Of a stretch of 47,135 nt of DNA, positions 40,281-47,135 are shown in pieces (positions within the stretch are counted from its first letter, which is position 1; each line of letters starts with the position of its first letter). The position numbers and the translations under genes are program-made. The DNA is from Cupriavidus yeoncheonensis. Lineage in GTDB: Bacteria > Pseudomonadota > Gammaproteobacteria > Burkholderiales > Burkholderiaceae. Location of the stretch: assembly GCF_905397275.1 (NCBI RefSeq), contig NZ_CAJPUY010000034.1, forward strand, positions 1-47,135, in the 5' to 3' direction. A model generated the notes under the pieces. The model had not been told where the DNA came from. It made no database searches and was given only the letters and a program-made list of their open reading frames with translations.

Positions 40281-40310
40281 AGGCGAAAGCAGGCGAAAGC
40301 AGGCGAAAGC
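40281..40310. repeat. 10-bp tandem repeat between ferredoxin and cobT ends
   Basis: AGGCGAAAGC occurs three times in tandem, with a related CAGGCGAAGAAA before and AGGCGG after. It fills the 57-bp gap between two convergent stop codons. Confidence 0.8.
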
Positions 40311-40322
40311 AGGCGGCCCGGC

Positions 40323-42044
40323 CTACCGCCGCCGCGCCGCCAGCAAATCCGCCACCTCGTCCAGCATGGCCGTATCCACCGGCTGCGACAGGTCCAGTGC
40401 CAATGCATGGCGGTAGTAGGGGCTGAGATCCAGCCCGACGCCAAGCCCCAGCACCTCGACGTCGCGCAGCGCCGCGTGCCGCGCGACCACCGCCTTCAGG
40501 TGGTTGTCGAGGTAGCAGGCGTCGTTGGCCTGGCCGGTGGCCGTATCCATCGGGCTGCCGTCCGACACCACCAGCAGGATGCGGCGCGCCTTGCCGGTCG
40601 CATGCAGGCGGGCGCAGCCCCACTCCACGGCCTCGCCGTCTACGCCTTCGCGGAACAGGTCGGCCTTGAGCAAGGCCGTGATGTCGGTGCGGGCTCGGCG
40701 CCAGCTTCGCGCAGCGTCCTTGAACACCATGTGGCAGGTTTCGTTGAGGCGGCCCGGATGCGCGGGCCGGCCGCGCGCGAGCCATTCGGCGCGGGCGCGC
40801 CCGCCGTTCCAGGCACCGGTCGTGAAGCCCAGCACCTCGGTGGCGACACCGGCCTGGTCGAGCGCCCGGGTCAGCAGGTCGAGCAGCAGTGCCAGCGGCT
40901 CGGACCGCGCCTTCATCGACCCGGAGCAGTCCACCAGGAAGCCGACCACGCAATCGGCATGGGCCCGGTACGCTTCCTGGCGGAACAGGCGGCGCTCGGC
41001 GGGCGAGGTGACCAGCTGCGCCAGCCGGCGGCCGTCGATGCGGCCGCTCTCCTCGCCAAAGGACCAGCCGTCCACGCGCGGCTGCGCCAGCGCGGCACGC
41101 AGCCGGCGCGCGAGGCGCGCCACGTTGACGCCGGCCCGCGCGATGCGGGCGTCGAGCTGCGCGCGGTACTCGTCGAGCAAGGCGCGCCGCACCAGCGTCG
41201 CGGCACGCACCTCGCGGTCGTAGCGCGTGGTGAAGACGCGGTAGCCGTCGCGGGCCTCGGCCAGCACCCGGCTGTGGCCGCTGTCGGCGAGGGCGAAGTC
41301 TTCCACGCGCTCTTCTTCGAAATCGAGCCACAGTGCAAACCCGGCGCGCGCGGCGGACGCGGCACTGTCGTCATCCTCGCCCGCATGCGGCGCTTCGCTG
41401 CGGACCATCTCCGCGACCACGCGGGCCAGTGCCAGCGCATGCACGGCAAACGCGGCCTGGTCATGGCGATGCGCGCGCAATCCCGCCAGCGACGTGCCCA
41501 GCACCGGCACGATGGCCGCACGCGTGGCCTCGATCAGGTCCTCGGTCTCATCGAGCACCGGCTCGCCGCTCAGGCGCGACCATGCCACTTGCGCCACGGT
41601 GTAGAGCAGGATGCCGAGCTGGCCCTCGGTCAGGCCCGAGCGATGAAACGCGCGCGACCAAGCCAGGAAGCGATGGCGCAGGTTGGCCGCCACCCCGGCC
41701 ATGCCGCGCGGCAGGCGGGACTCGCAGCGCAGTTGCTCCAGCAGCTCGAATAAAAGCCGCTCCACCGGGTCGGCCGGACAGAGGCTGCGGTGCAGCGCGG
41801 GATCGGAATGCGCGTGGCGCAGCGCGGCGCCATCCGCGGCGCCGCGCAGGCAGGCTGCGCTGTCGGTGTCCGGATCGGTGCGCAGGTGCGGCGCATGCTG
41901 CGGCACCGGCCGCATCGCTCGCCAGAGCCGGCCGTCGCGGAAGTGCAGCGCCGCGTCGCCGGTGAGCGCGCGCACGGCGGCACCGGACAGCGCATCCTGG
42001 CGCTGGCGACGGCGCAGCCGCTGCGCGGCCGCCGCCGCGTTCAT
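40323..42044 (-). CDS. CobT-like VWA-domain protein
   Basis: The start at 42044 (MNAAAAAQRL) overlaps the cobS-like stop by 4 bp; a longer frame was rejected. The 573-residue protein has a helical N-terminal part with a long Arg-rich region, and a C-terminal von Willebrand A domain with the metal site DCSGSM (about 374) followed by VVSDGSPMDT near 500. This is the layout of CobT, the subunit that with AAA+ CobS drives metal insertion by CobN into the corrin ring. The acidic stretch typical of CobT is short here. No CobN or other corrin gene is present, so another client is likely. Confidence 0.82.
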   Translation of the reverse strand: MNAAAAAQRLRRRQRQDALSGAAVRALTGDAALHFRDGRLWRAMRPVPQHAPHLRTDPDTDSAACLRGAADGAALRHAHSDPALHRSLCPADPVERLLFELLEQLRCESRLPRGMAGVAANLRHRFLAWSRAFHRSGLTEGQLGILLYTVAQVAWSRLSGEPVLDETEDLIEATRAAIVPVLGTSLAGLRAHRHDQAAFAVHALALARVVAEMVRSEAPHAGEDDDSAASAARAGFALWLDFEEERVEDFALADSGHSRVLAEARDGYRVFTTRYDREVRAATLVRRALLDEYRAQLDARIARAGVNVARLARRLRAALAQPRVDGWSFGEESGRIDGRRLAQLVTSPAERRLFRQEAYRAHADCVVGFLVDCSGSMKARSEPLALLLDLLTRALDQAGVATEVLGFTTGAWNGGRARAEWLARGRPAHPGRLNETCHMVFKDAARSWRRARTDITALLKADLFREGVDGEAVEWGCARLHATGKARRILLVVSDGSPMDTATGQANDACYLDNHLKAVVARHAALRDVEVLGLGVGLDLSPYYRHALALDLSQPVDTAMLDEVADLLAARRR

Positions 42045-43030
42045 TGCGCCGGCTCCGACTGGGCCGGCTGTCCCGCCGCCTCGCCAGGCATGTGGCCGAA
42101 GCAGCGCTGGTAGTACTCCGCCACCACGGGACGCTCGGCCTCGTCGCACTTGTTCAGGAAGGTCAGGCGGAACGCCAGCGCCGGATCGCGGAAGATCTGG
42201 CAGTTTTCCGCCCAGCTGATCACCGTGCGCGGCGACATCAGCGCCGAGACATCGCCCGCGGCAAACCCGCGGCGGGTGAGCGCGGCCAGCGCCACCATGG
42301 CATCGACCTGCGCGTGGCCGTCGGGATGGTCCAGTTCCGGCACGCGCGCCAGCACGATGCCGGCCTCTTCCTCATGCGGCAGGTAGTCGAGCGTGGCCAC
42401 CACGTTCCAGCGGTCGATCTGCGCATGGTTGAGCAGTTGCGTGCCGTGGTACAGGCCGTTGAGGTTGCCGAGGCCCACCGTGTTCGAGGTCGCGAACAGG
42501 CGGAACGACGGATGCGGATGGATCACGCGGTTCTGGTCCAGCAGCGTGAACTTGCCGTCGCGCTCCAGGATGCGCTGGATCACGAACATCACGTCGGGCC
42601 GCCCCGCGTCGTATTCGTCGAAGATCAGCGCCACGGGCCGCTGCAGCGCCCACGGCACGATGCCTTCCTGGAACTCGGTGACCTGCTGGCCGTCGCGTAT
42701 GACGATGGCATCCTTGCCGACCAGGTCGAGCCGGCTGATGTGGCCGTCGAGGTTCACGCGCACGCACGGCCAGTTCAGGCGCGCGGCGACCTGTTCGATA
42801 TGGGTCGATTTGCCGGTGCCGTGCAGCCCCTGCACCATCACGCGCCGCTCGCGCATGAAACCGGACAGGATGGCCAGCGTCACCTCGGGCTGAAAGCGGT
42901 AGGCCGGGTCGATTTCCGGCACATGGTCATCGCGCTCACTGAACGCCGGCACCATCAGGCCGGAATCGATGCCGAACAGGCTGCGCACCGGCACCATGCG
43001 GTCCGGCCTGCCAAATTCCTTCTGCGTCAC
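42041..43030 (-). CDS. CobS-like AAA+ ATPase
   Basis: The 329-residue MoxR-group ATPase resembles cobaltochelatase CobS very closely: LFGIDSGLMVPAFSERDDHV at the start, Walker A GLHGTGKS (68-75) in VQGLHGTGKSTHIEQVAARL, Walker B VALIFDEYDAGRPDVMFVIQ, and MSPRTVISWAENCQIF. Together with the CobT-like partner it should form a ring motor that inserts or removes metal, or otherwise remodels a client protein. In CbbQO, NorQD and similar pairs the client is a metalloenzyme encoded nearby. Here the nearby candidates are the diiron oxidase and the ferredoxins. It is preceded by the IclR gene on the same strand (gap 78 bp). Confidence 0.88.
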   Translation of the reverse strand: MTQKEFGRPDRMVPVRSLFGIDSGLMVPAFSERDDHVPEIDPAYRFQPEVTLAILSGFMRERRVMVQGLHGTGKSTHIEQVAARLNWPCVRVNLDGHISRLDLVGKDAIVIRDGQQVTEFQEGIVPWALQRPVALIFDEYDAGRPDVMFVIQRILERDGKFTLLDQNRVIHPHPSFRLFATSNTVGLGNLNGLYHGTQLLNHAQIDRWNVVATLDYLPHEEEAGIVLARVPELDHPDGHAQVDAMVALAALTRRGFAAGDVSALMSPRTVISWAENCQIFRDPALAFRLTFLNKCDEAERPVVAEYYQRCFGHMPGEAAGQPAQSEPAQ

Positions 43031-43108
43031 GTCGTGCTCCTCTCTTGCTTGCTTGTCCTTGTTTGCGCGGACAGCAGCACAGGCCGGGAGCCGGCGTCGC
43101 CCGCTGCC

Positions 43109-43939
43109 CTACTCGTCCTCGTCCGCGCCGCCGCCCCAGGCCGTGCCGCTCTCGGCCTCGATGGCCGCCAGCGCCTTCGCCGCCCGCTGAAGTGCCGGCA
43201 GCATCTGCCGCGCCTTCTCGTGCGTCACGCGCATCACCGGGGCCTGCAGCGCCAGCCCCAGGTTGGATTTCCCGCCATCCACCGCCGGCACCAGCACGCC
43301 GATGCACAGCAGGCCGGGCAGGAATTCCTCGTCATCCATCGCGTAGCCGTCACGCTTCACGCGTTCGATTTCCGCTTCCAGCGCCACGTGGTCGGTCAGC
43401 GTATTGGCCGTGTAGCGTTCCAGCTCCGCGTGCGCCAGCAGGCGCTGCCGCTGCGCCGGCGCCAGTTGCGCCAGGAACAGCTTGCCCGTGGCCGAGCAGT
43501 GCGCCGGCACGCGCGAGCCCGGGTGCAGGTAGAACCGCAGAGGCGCCGCCGTCTCCACGCGGTCCAGGTACAGCACCTCGCCGCTCGAAAACGCGGTCAG
43601 GTTGCAGCTTTCGCCGACCTCTTCCACCAGCTTGCGCAGCACCATGTGGCGCGCGCCGTGCGAGGTGTTGTTCAGCAACAGGTTTTCCGCCAGCCGCCGC
43701 AGGCGCAGGCCGGTGCCGTAGTGGCGGCCGTCGCCGTTGCGCTGGACCATGCCGGCCGCCTCGAGCTGCTGCAGCATGCGGTGCAGCGTGGGCTTGGGCA
43801 GGCCGGTTTCCTCCACCAGCGCCTGCAGGTTGAAGGCGTGATCCTTGGTGGCAATGACTTCCAGCAGGCCAAAGAGACGCAGCGCCGGCGTGTCGCCGTC
43901 AGGCTTGGCATCGCTCTTGGCAAGACGCAATTCGTTCAT
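43109..43939 (-). CDS. IclR-family regulator
   Basis: The 276-residue protein has the IclR layout: a winged helix (ALRLFGLLEVIATKDHAFNLQALVEETGLPKPTLHRMLQQLEAAGMV, about 20-65) and an effector domain (SSGEVLYLDRVETAAPLRFYLHPGSRVPAHCSATGKLFLAQL near 120-160). It faces away from the GabP-like permease across a 311-bp gap that has a GGAAC palindrome. The same palindrome stands before xsc with identical promoter spacing, so this protein is the likely regulator of both. It might also co-transcribe the cobS/T genes downstream. Confidence 0.88.
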   Translation of the reverse strand: MNELRLAKSDAKPDGDTPALRLFGLLEVIATKDHAFNLQALVEETGLPKPTLHRMLQQLEAAGMVQRNGDGRHYGTGLRLRRLAENLLLNNTSHGARHMVLRKLVEEVGESCNLTAFSSGEVLYLDRVETAAPLRFYLHPGSRVPAHCSATGKLFLAQLAPAQRQRLLAHAELERYTANTLTDHVALEAEIERVKRDGYAMDDEEFLPGLLCIGVLVPAVDGGKSNLGLALQAPVMRVTHEKARQMLPALQRAAKALAAIEAESGTAWGGGADEDE

Positions 43940-44007
43940 GCCTGGCTCCCATCATAGTCAAGTTTCAGTTTCAGATACAAATCATATCAATTCTTGAAAT
44001 TTCCGGT

Positions 44008-44072
44008 TGACCTTCGACGGCGGAGGACCTACATTCCGAGTACAAAAACATTTATCGGAACAATCTGTTCCG
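44008..44072 (+). promoter_or_regulatory. Permease promoter with GGAAC palindrome, twin of the xsc promoter
   Basis: TTGACC (44008-44013), 17 bp, TACATT (44031-44036), 20 bp, then CGGAACAATCTGTTCCG (44056-44072), a 17-bp palindrome. Both hexamers and both distances equal those at 23884-23947. The gap 43940-44250 contains this element and no gene that I can support. Confidence 0.75.
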
Positions 44073-44250
44073 TTTTACAAGTAAACCCGGAGACGCAGAT
44101 CCATGCACAGATGATTTCCACCGCCCTCGCGCAGCAAACGGGGTGACCGACCACGGCAACCGGCCTGCATTTACCCGCAGACCGACTATTACAGACAGAA
44201 AGACGCCGTGGCGGCTGACAGACAGCAGTCAGCAGTACAGGAGACACAAC

Positions 44251-45687
44251 ATGACCCATACACCGCAGCCCTCGACAGGGCTATCGCACGGCCTCAAGCA
44301 GCGGCACATGACCATGATCGCCCTGGGCGGCGTCATCGGCGCCGGCCTCTTTGTCGGCAGTGGCGTCGTCATCAAGTCCGCCGGTCCCGCCGCGGTCCTT
44401 TCCTTCCTGATCACCGGCCTGCTCGTGGTGCTGGTGATGCGCATGCTCGGCGAGCTCGCCTGCGCCATGCCCGGCGGCGGCTCGTTCTATGAATACGCCC
44501 GCGAGGCCTGGAGCGACCGCCCCGCCGTCGGCAACCTGGCCAGTTTCCTGACCGGGTGGATGTACTGGTACTTCTGGGTCATCGTCGTGGCGCTCGAGGC
44601 CGTGGCAGGCGCGGACCTGGTGCGCTACTGGCTGCCCGACGTGCCCAACTGGATCATCAGCCTGGTGCTGCTGGTCATGCTCACGCTCACCAACCTCATC
44701 TCGGTCAAGTCCTTCGGCGAGTTCGAGTTCTGGTTCGCGTCGATCAAGGTGGCCGCGATCATGGTGTTCCTGTTCGTGGCGGGCGTGTACGTGCTGGGCC
44801 TGGCGCCCGGCGCCCACGGCCTGAACGTGTCCAACCTGACCGCGAACGGCGGCTTCATGCCGAACGGCATCGTGCCGGTGCTGACCGGCGCCGTCGCGGC
44901 GACCGGCTTCTACTTCGGCGCGGAGATCGTCACCATCGCCGCGGCCGAGACCGCCGAGCCGCAGAAGGCCGTGGCACGGGCGACCAACTCGGTCATCACG
45001 CGCGTGCTGGTGTTCTACGTCGGTTCCGTGCTGCTGGTGGTGTGCCTGGTGCCGTGGAATGCCACCGGCATCGCCACGCCGTACGTCAGCGCGCTCAACG
45101 TCATGGGGATCCCGGCAGCCGCGCAGATCATGAACGCGATCGTGCTGACCGCCGTGCTGTCGGCGCTCAACTCGGGCCTGTACGCGTCGTCGCGCATGCT
45201 GTTCGCGCTGACGCGCCGCGGCGATGCGCCGCGCGCCCTTGCCCGCGTGAGCCGCAACGGCGTGCCCACGCGTGCCATCCTGGTCGCCACGCTGTTCGGC
45301 TACGGCGCGGTAGTGATGTCCTATGTATCGCCGGACAAGGTCTTCGCCTTCCTGGTCAACTCATATGGCACGGTTGCCATCTTCGTCTACATCCTGATCG
45401 CGGTGTCGCAGCTGCGGCTGCGGGCGCGGCTCGAGCGTGAAGCGCCCCACCTGCTCAAGGTGCGGATGTGGTGCTACCCGTACCTGACCTGGTTTGCGAT
45501 CTTCGGCATGCTGGCGATCGTGGTGGCCATGGCCTTCATTCCCGATCAGCGCACGCCGCTGGCGCTGGGGGTCGCCAGCCTCGGGCTGCTGGTATCGGCC
45601 TATATCGTGCGGCATCTGTTTCGGCGAGGCGTGGCGCAGGTCGTGCCGCTAGCGGAGATGCCCCGGCCGGATCTGCATGAGTATTGA
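44251..45687 (+). CDS. GabP-like amino acid permease (APC superfamily)
   Basis: The start at 44251 (MTHTPQPSTGLSHG) has AGGAGA upstream; an ATG at 44143 lies inside the leader and is unlikely. The 478-residue carrier has twelve likely helices and amino acid permease motifs: LKQRHMTMIALGGVIGAGLFVGSG in helix 1 and MRMLGELACAMPGGGSFYEYAREA in loop 2-3. Close relatives transport GABA, aspartate or aromatic amino acids, and GabP-type carriers also take up omega-amino sulfonates such as homotaurine. Control by the same operator as xsc makes taurine or a related sulfonate an attractive substrate, but that is inference. Confidence 0.87.
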   Translation: MTHTPQPSTGLSHGLKQRHMTMIALGGVIGAGLFVGSGVVIKSAGPAAVLSFLITGLLVVLVMRMLGELACAMPGGGSFYEYAREAWSDRPAVGNLASFLTGWMYWYFWVIVVALEAVAGADLVRYWLPDVPNWIISLVLLVMLTLTNLISVKSFGEFEFWFASIKVAAIMVFLFVAGVYVLGLAPGAHGLNVSNLTANGGFMPNGIVPVLTGAVAATGFYFGAEIVTIAAAETAEPQKAVARATNSVITRVLVFYVGSVLLVVCLVPWNATGIATPYVSALNVMGIPAAAQIMNAIVLTAVLSALNSGLYASSRMLFALTRRGDAPRALARVSRNGVPTRAILVATLFGYGAVVMSYVSPDKVFAFLVNSYGTVAIFVYILIAVSQLRLRARLEREAPHLLKVRMWCYPYLTWFAIFGMLAIVVAMAFIPDQRTPLALGVASLGLLVSAYIVRHLFRRGVAQVVPLAEMPRPDLHEY

Positions 45688-45868
45688 TGGGGATGGGCAT
45701 TGGCGTGGGGATGGGGTAGGCTGTCTTTCACGCTTTTTGCTCGTGGTGACGATTGGGTTTTCGCCCTTGGCGAGCGTGGCTGTTTCGCCGGCGTAGCCGG
45801 CAGGGTTTTGATTTGAGCGGGAGTTGGCGCTCTTGACCGGCTGGTGCGTCTTGATTTGACCGGTCGTT

Positions 45869-45954
45869 GTTCTTGACATGCGCTGCCGTTTCGCCGGCGT
45901 AGCCGGCGACCTCCTTTTGCCCGAGCGGCAAAAGGAGGCAAAAACGCGTCTTCG
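45869..45954 (-). repeat. 86-bp repeat, right copy of an inverted pair
   Basis: Reverse complement of 111-196 with one mismatch. See the left copy. Together they bracket all catabolic genes of the window. Confidence 0.8.
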
Positions 45955-46080
45955 TGGTCGACGAACGGCTCGATGGGGTGAAGACGGTACAGGGCATAGC
46001 CAGACTGCCTGCCGCGTAGATGATCAGGATAGAGACGTCGGATGAACGAACCCGGATTACTTGGTGGCCCCTGCTAACCG

Positions 46081-46253
46081 CGCCATCGGTGGGACGCCTA
46101 CGGCTGCGCTGCGCGCGGCTCGGTGGAAAACAATCAGGGTAATAGGGGGAGCGGCGAGAAGAGACGGGAAGCACCGCGCCAGCGACATTGACGCCCCTTG
46201 CATTGCGACTAGGACGCGCGCGCAGCGCAGCCGTAGGCGTCTCACCGCTGGCG
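46081..46253. repeat. 36-bp inverted repeat with 101-bp interior
   Basis: 46081-46116 and 46218-46253 are reverse complements at 34 of 36 positions, the inner 24 without mismatch (46093-46116 and 46218-46241). Both arms contain GCCTACGGCTGCGCTGCGCG. The element could be a miniature transposable element or a large RNA hairpin; no gene lies within it. Confidence 0.75.
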
Positions 46254-46502
46254 CTGTTGGAACGCTGTACCCGAGTCCAACTTGGGGATCGTTCAAAAGC
46301 AGGTTATCGCAGGCACTGGTTCTGACTCACTAGGCGTAGCAGAGTCGAACGGGCAACCACATCTCGCGAGACCAACGCCCTTCGAACACAAGGAGCGCAT
46401 CGTTGATAGCCAGCCGCTCAGGCGACGCGTTCTTTGGTTACTTTCTGTCGCTCCCCTCCATGTCAGGATAGTTGTCGCCTCGCCGCCTTTCGATGAAGGA
46501 CA

Positions 46503-47027
46503 ATGGAGGGCGGAAGCGGTTGGAGGATGAAAGGCTATCCGGCGGAGTATAAGGAGTGGGTGGTTGAGCAGATGATGCCGCCCTTGAATCGATCGGTTGT
46601 GGAGCTGGCCAAGGAAACGGGTGTCACAACAGTGAGCCTGCGTACCTGGCGCAACGAAGCTCGAGAGCAAGGAAGGGTTGTGCCTGGCAACGGCAAACAG
46701 AGTGACAAGTGGTCCAGCGCGGACAAGTTCCGGGTGGTGCTGGAGACGGCGCCGCTGAGTGAAGCTGAGCTGTCCGAATATTGCCGCAGGAAGGGCATTC
46801 AGCCGGAACAGATCCGGCAGTGGCGCGCCGCCTGTGAGCAGGCCAACGCGAAGACGCCGGCCAAGCCCGGCCTGGCGCAGCGCCGCGAGGAAGAGACTGC
46901 CCAGAAGCGGATCCGCGACCTGGAGCGCGAACTCAAGCGCAAGAATGCGGCGCTGGCGGAGACAGCGGCGCTGCTGGTGCTGAGAAAAAAAGCCGAGGCG
47001 ATCTGGGGAAGGGACGAGGAGGACTGA
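46503..47027 (+). CDS. IS3-family transposase OrfA
   Basis: The 174-residue protein has an N-terminal helix-turn-helix (MKGYPAEYKEWVVEQM...VVELAKETGVTTVSLRTWRNEA), a second DNA-binding segment, and a C-terminal leucine-zipper-like coiled coil (RIRDLERELKRKNAALAETAALLVLRKK), as in OrfA of IS3 elements. A start at 46527 (MKGYPAEYKEW) would match the usual length better; 46503 has AAGGACA upstream. An A7 run near the end should allow -1 frameshifting into orfB. Mobile element at the right border of the catabolic region. Confidence 0.88.
   Translation: MEGGSGWRMKGYPAEYKEWVVEQMMPPLNRSVVELAKETGVTTVSLRTWRNEAREQGRVVPGNGKQSDKWSSADKFRVVLETAPLSEAELSEYCRRKGIQPEQIRQWRAACEQANAKTPAKPGLAQRREEETAQKRIRDLERELKRKNAALAETAALLVLRKKAEAIWGRDEED
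46985..46991 (+). other. A7 slippery site for -1 frameshifting
   Basis: In the OrfA frame the run reads A-AAA-AAA, the X-XXY-YYZ pattern used by IS3 elements. After a -1 slip the next codons read SRGDLGKGRGGLINVSDRRD, which joins smoothly to the OrfB sequence. Confidence 0.75.
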
Positions 47028-47135
47028 TCAACGTCTCGGATCGCCGCGATGCCATTGCGTTGATCGATGAAGCGGTGAAGAGCGGTGCGCGCCAAGCCAG
47101 TGCTTGCGAGGAACTAGGCCTGAACGAGCGCACCT
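46991..47135 (+). CDS. IS3-family transposase OrfB, 5' part, cut by the window end
   Basis: In the frame -1 to OrfA the sequence GGLINVSDRRDAIALIDEAV continues to the window edge and matches the beginning of IS3-type OrfB proteins (helix-turn-helix part; the DDE catalytic core lies beyond the window). Expressed as an OrfAB fusion through the A7 site. Completeness cannot be judged. Confidence 0.75.

Larger units (their letters stand above)
45688..46502. other. Noncoding repeat-rich segment before the IS3 element
   Basis: No credible gene in about 815 bases. It holds the 20-mer GTTTCGCCGGCGTAGCCGGC twice (45782-45801 and 45888-45907), several CTTGACCGG-like fragments, the right copy of the 86-bp repeat, a long inverted repeat at 46081-46253, and a stretch near 46430-46450 (GTTCTTTGGTTACTTTCTG) that looks like a truncated dispersed repeat. 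TGTCAGGATAGTTGTCG near 46461 may be the left end of the IS3-type element. Confidence 0.6.

Noticed and set aside
40323..43030. Cobalamin biosynthesis locus
   Set aside because: CobS/CobT-like genes alone are present; no CobN, no corrin-ring enzymes and no B12 riboswitch were seen.
45728..46174. Small minus-strand frames in the right noncoding segment
   Set aside because: Their translations come from the GCCGGC-rich repeats (for example FAARAKGGRRLRRR) and are repeat artefacts.

Overview
The window is high-GC DNA with dense, short-spaced operons. Its protein families (Rieske oxygenase, Liv-type ABC importer, Xsc/Pta, DUF336, GabP-like permease) suggest a betaproteobacterium of the Burkholderiaceae, most likely Cupriavidus or a close relative. 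This assignment rests on recognition only. Nearly all of it is accessory catabolic DNA. It has an IS-end-like scrap and an 86-bp repeat at the left, an inverted copy of that repeat at the right (85/86 identical), and a cut-off IS3-family element at the extreme right.

Region 1 (0.3-3.6 kb) is a small envelope/stress operon: a DUF305 protein, a secreted YVTN-type beta-propeller, an ECF sigma factor and its membrane anti-sigma factor. Region 2 (3.7-23.6 kb) reads as a complete picolinic acid (pyridine-2-carboxylate) degradation locus. It holds a molybdenum hydroxylase (PicA type), a four-component Rieske oxygenase (PicB type), an amidohydrolase-family decarboxylase (PicC), 2,5-dihydroxypyridine dioxygenase (PicD/NicX), N-formylmaleamate deformylase (PicE/NicD), maleamate amidase (PicF/NicF), maleate isomerase (PicG/NicE), an MFS carrier, a five-gene Liv-type ABC importer and a MarR repressor (PicR type). 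Ten copies of a 12-bp palindrome, TCAGNNNNCTGA-like, sit in front of every transcription unit of this locus and almost nowhere else that I noticed; this is the probable PicR operator.

Region 3 (23.9-27.8 kb) is xsc-pta-tauE: sulfoacetaldehyde to acetyl phosphate plus sulfite, acetyl phosphate to acetyl-CoA, and sulfite export. Its promoter (TTGACC-N17-TACATT, then 20 nt, then GGAAC-N5-GTTCC) has exactly the same geometry as the promoter between an IclR regulator and a GabP-like permease 20 kb away (43.1-45.7 kb), so the two flanks appear to form one IclR regulon.

Region 4 (27.8-43.0 kb) lies between those flanks and is the best candidate for an undescribed system. It contains a heme-oxygenase-like diiron oxidase (HDO) with all six expected iron ligands, a flavin/2Fe-2S reductase, two small 2Fe-2S ferredoxins around an unrecognised 105-residue protein, an aldehyde dehydrogenase, a DUF336 protein, an ornithine cyclodeaminase-like enzyme, an amidase, two transporters, a GntR repressor, and CobS/CobT-like chelatase motor subunits with no CobN. 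Seven intergenic GTATAC sites, two of them the same 14-mer in opposite orientation, tie most of these units to one regulator, probably the GntR protein. The substrate cannot be read from the sequence.

Region 5 (45.7-47.1 kb) is repeat-rich noncoding DNA followed by orfA and the start of orfB of an IS3-family element with an A7 frameshift site.
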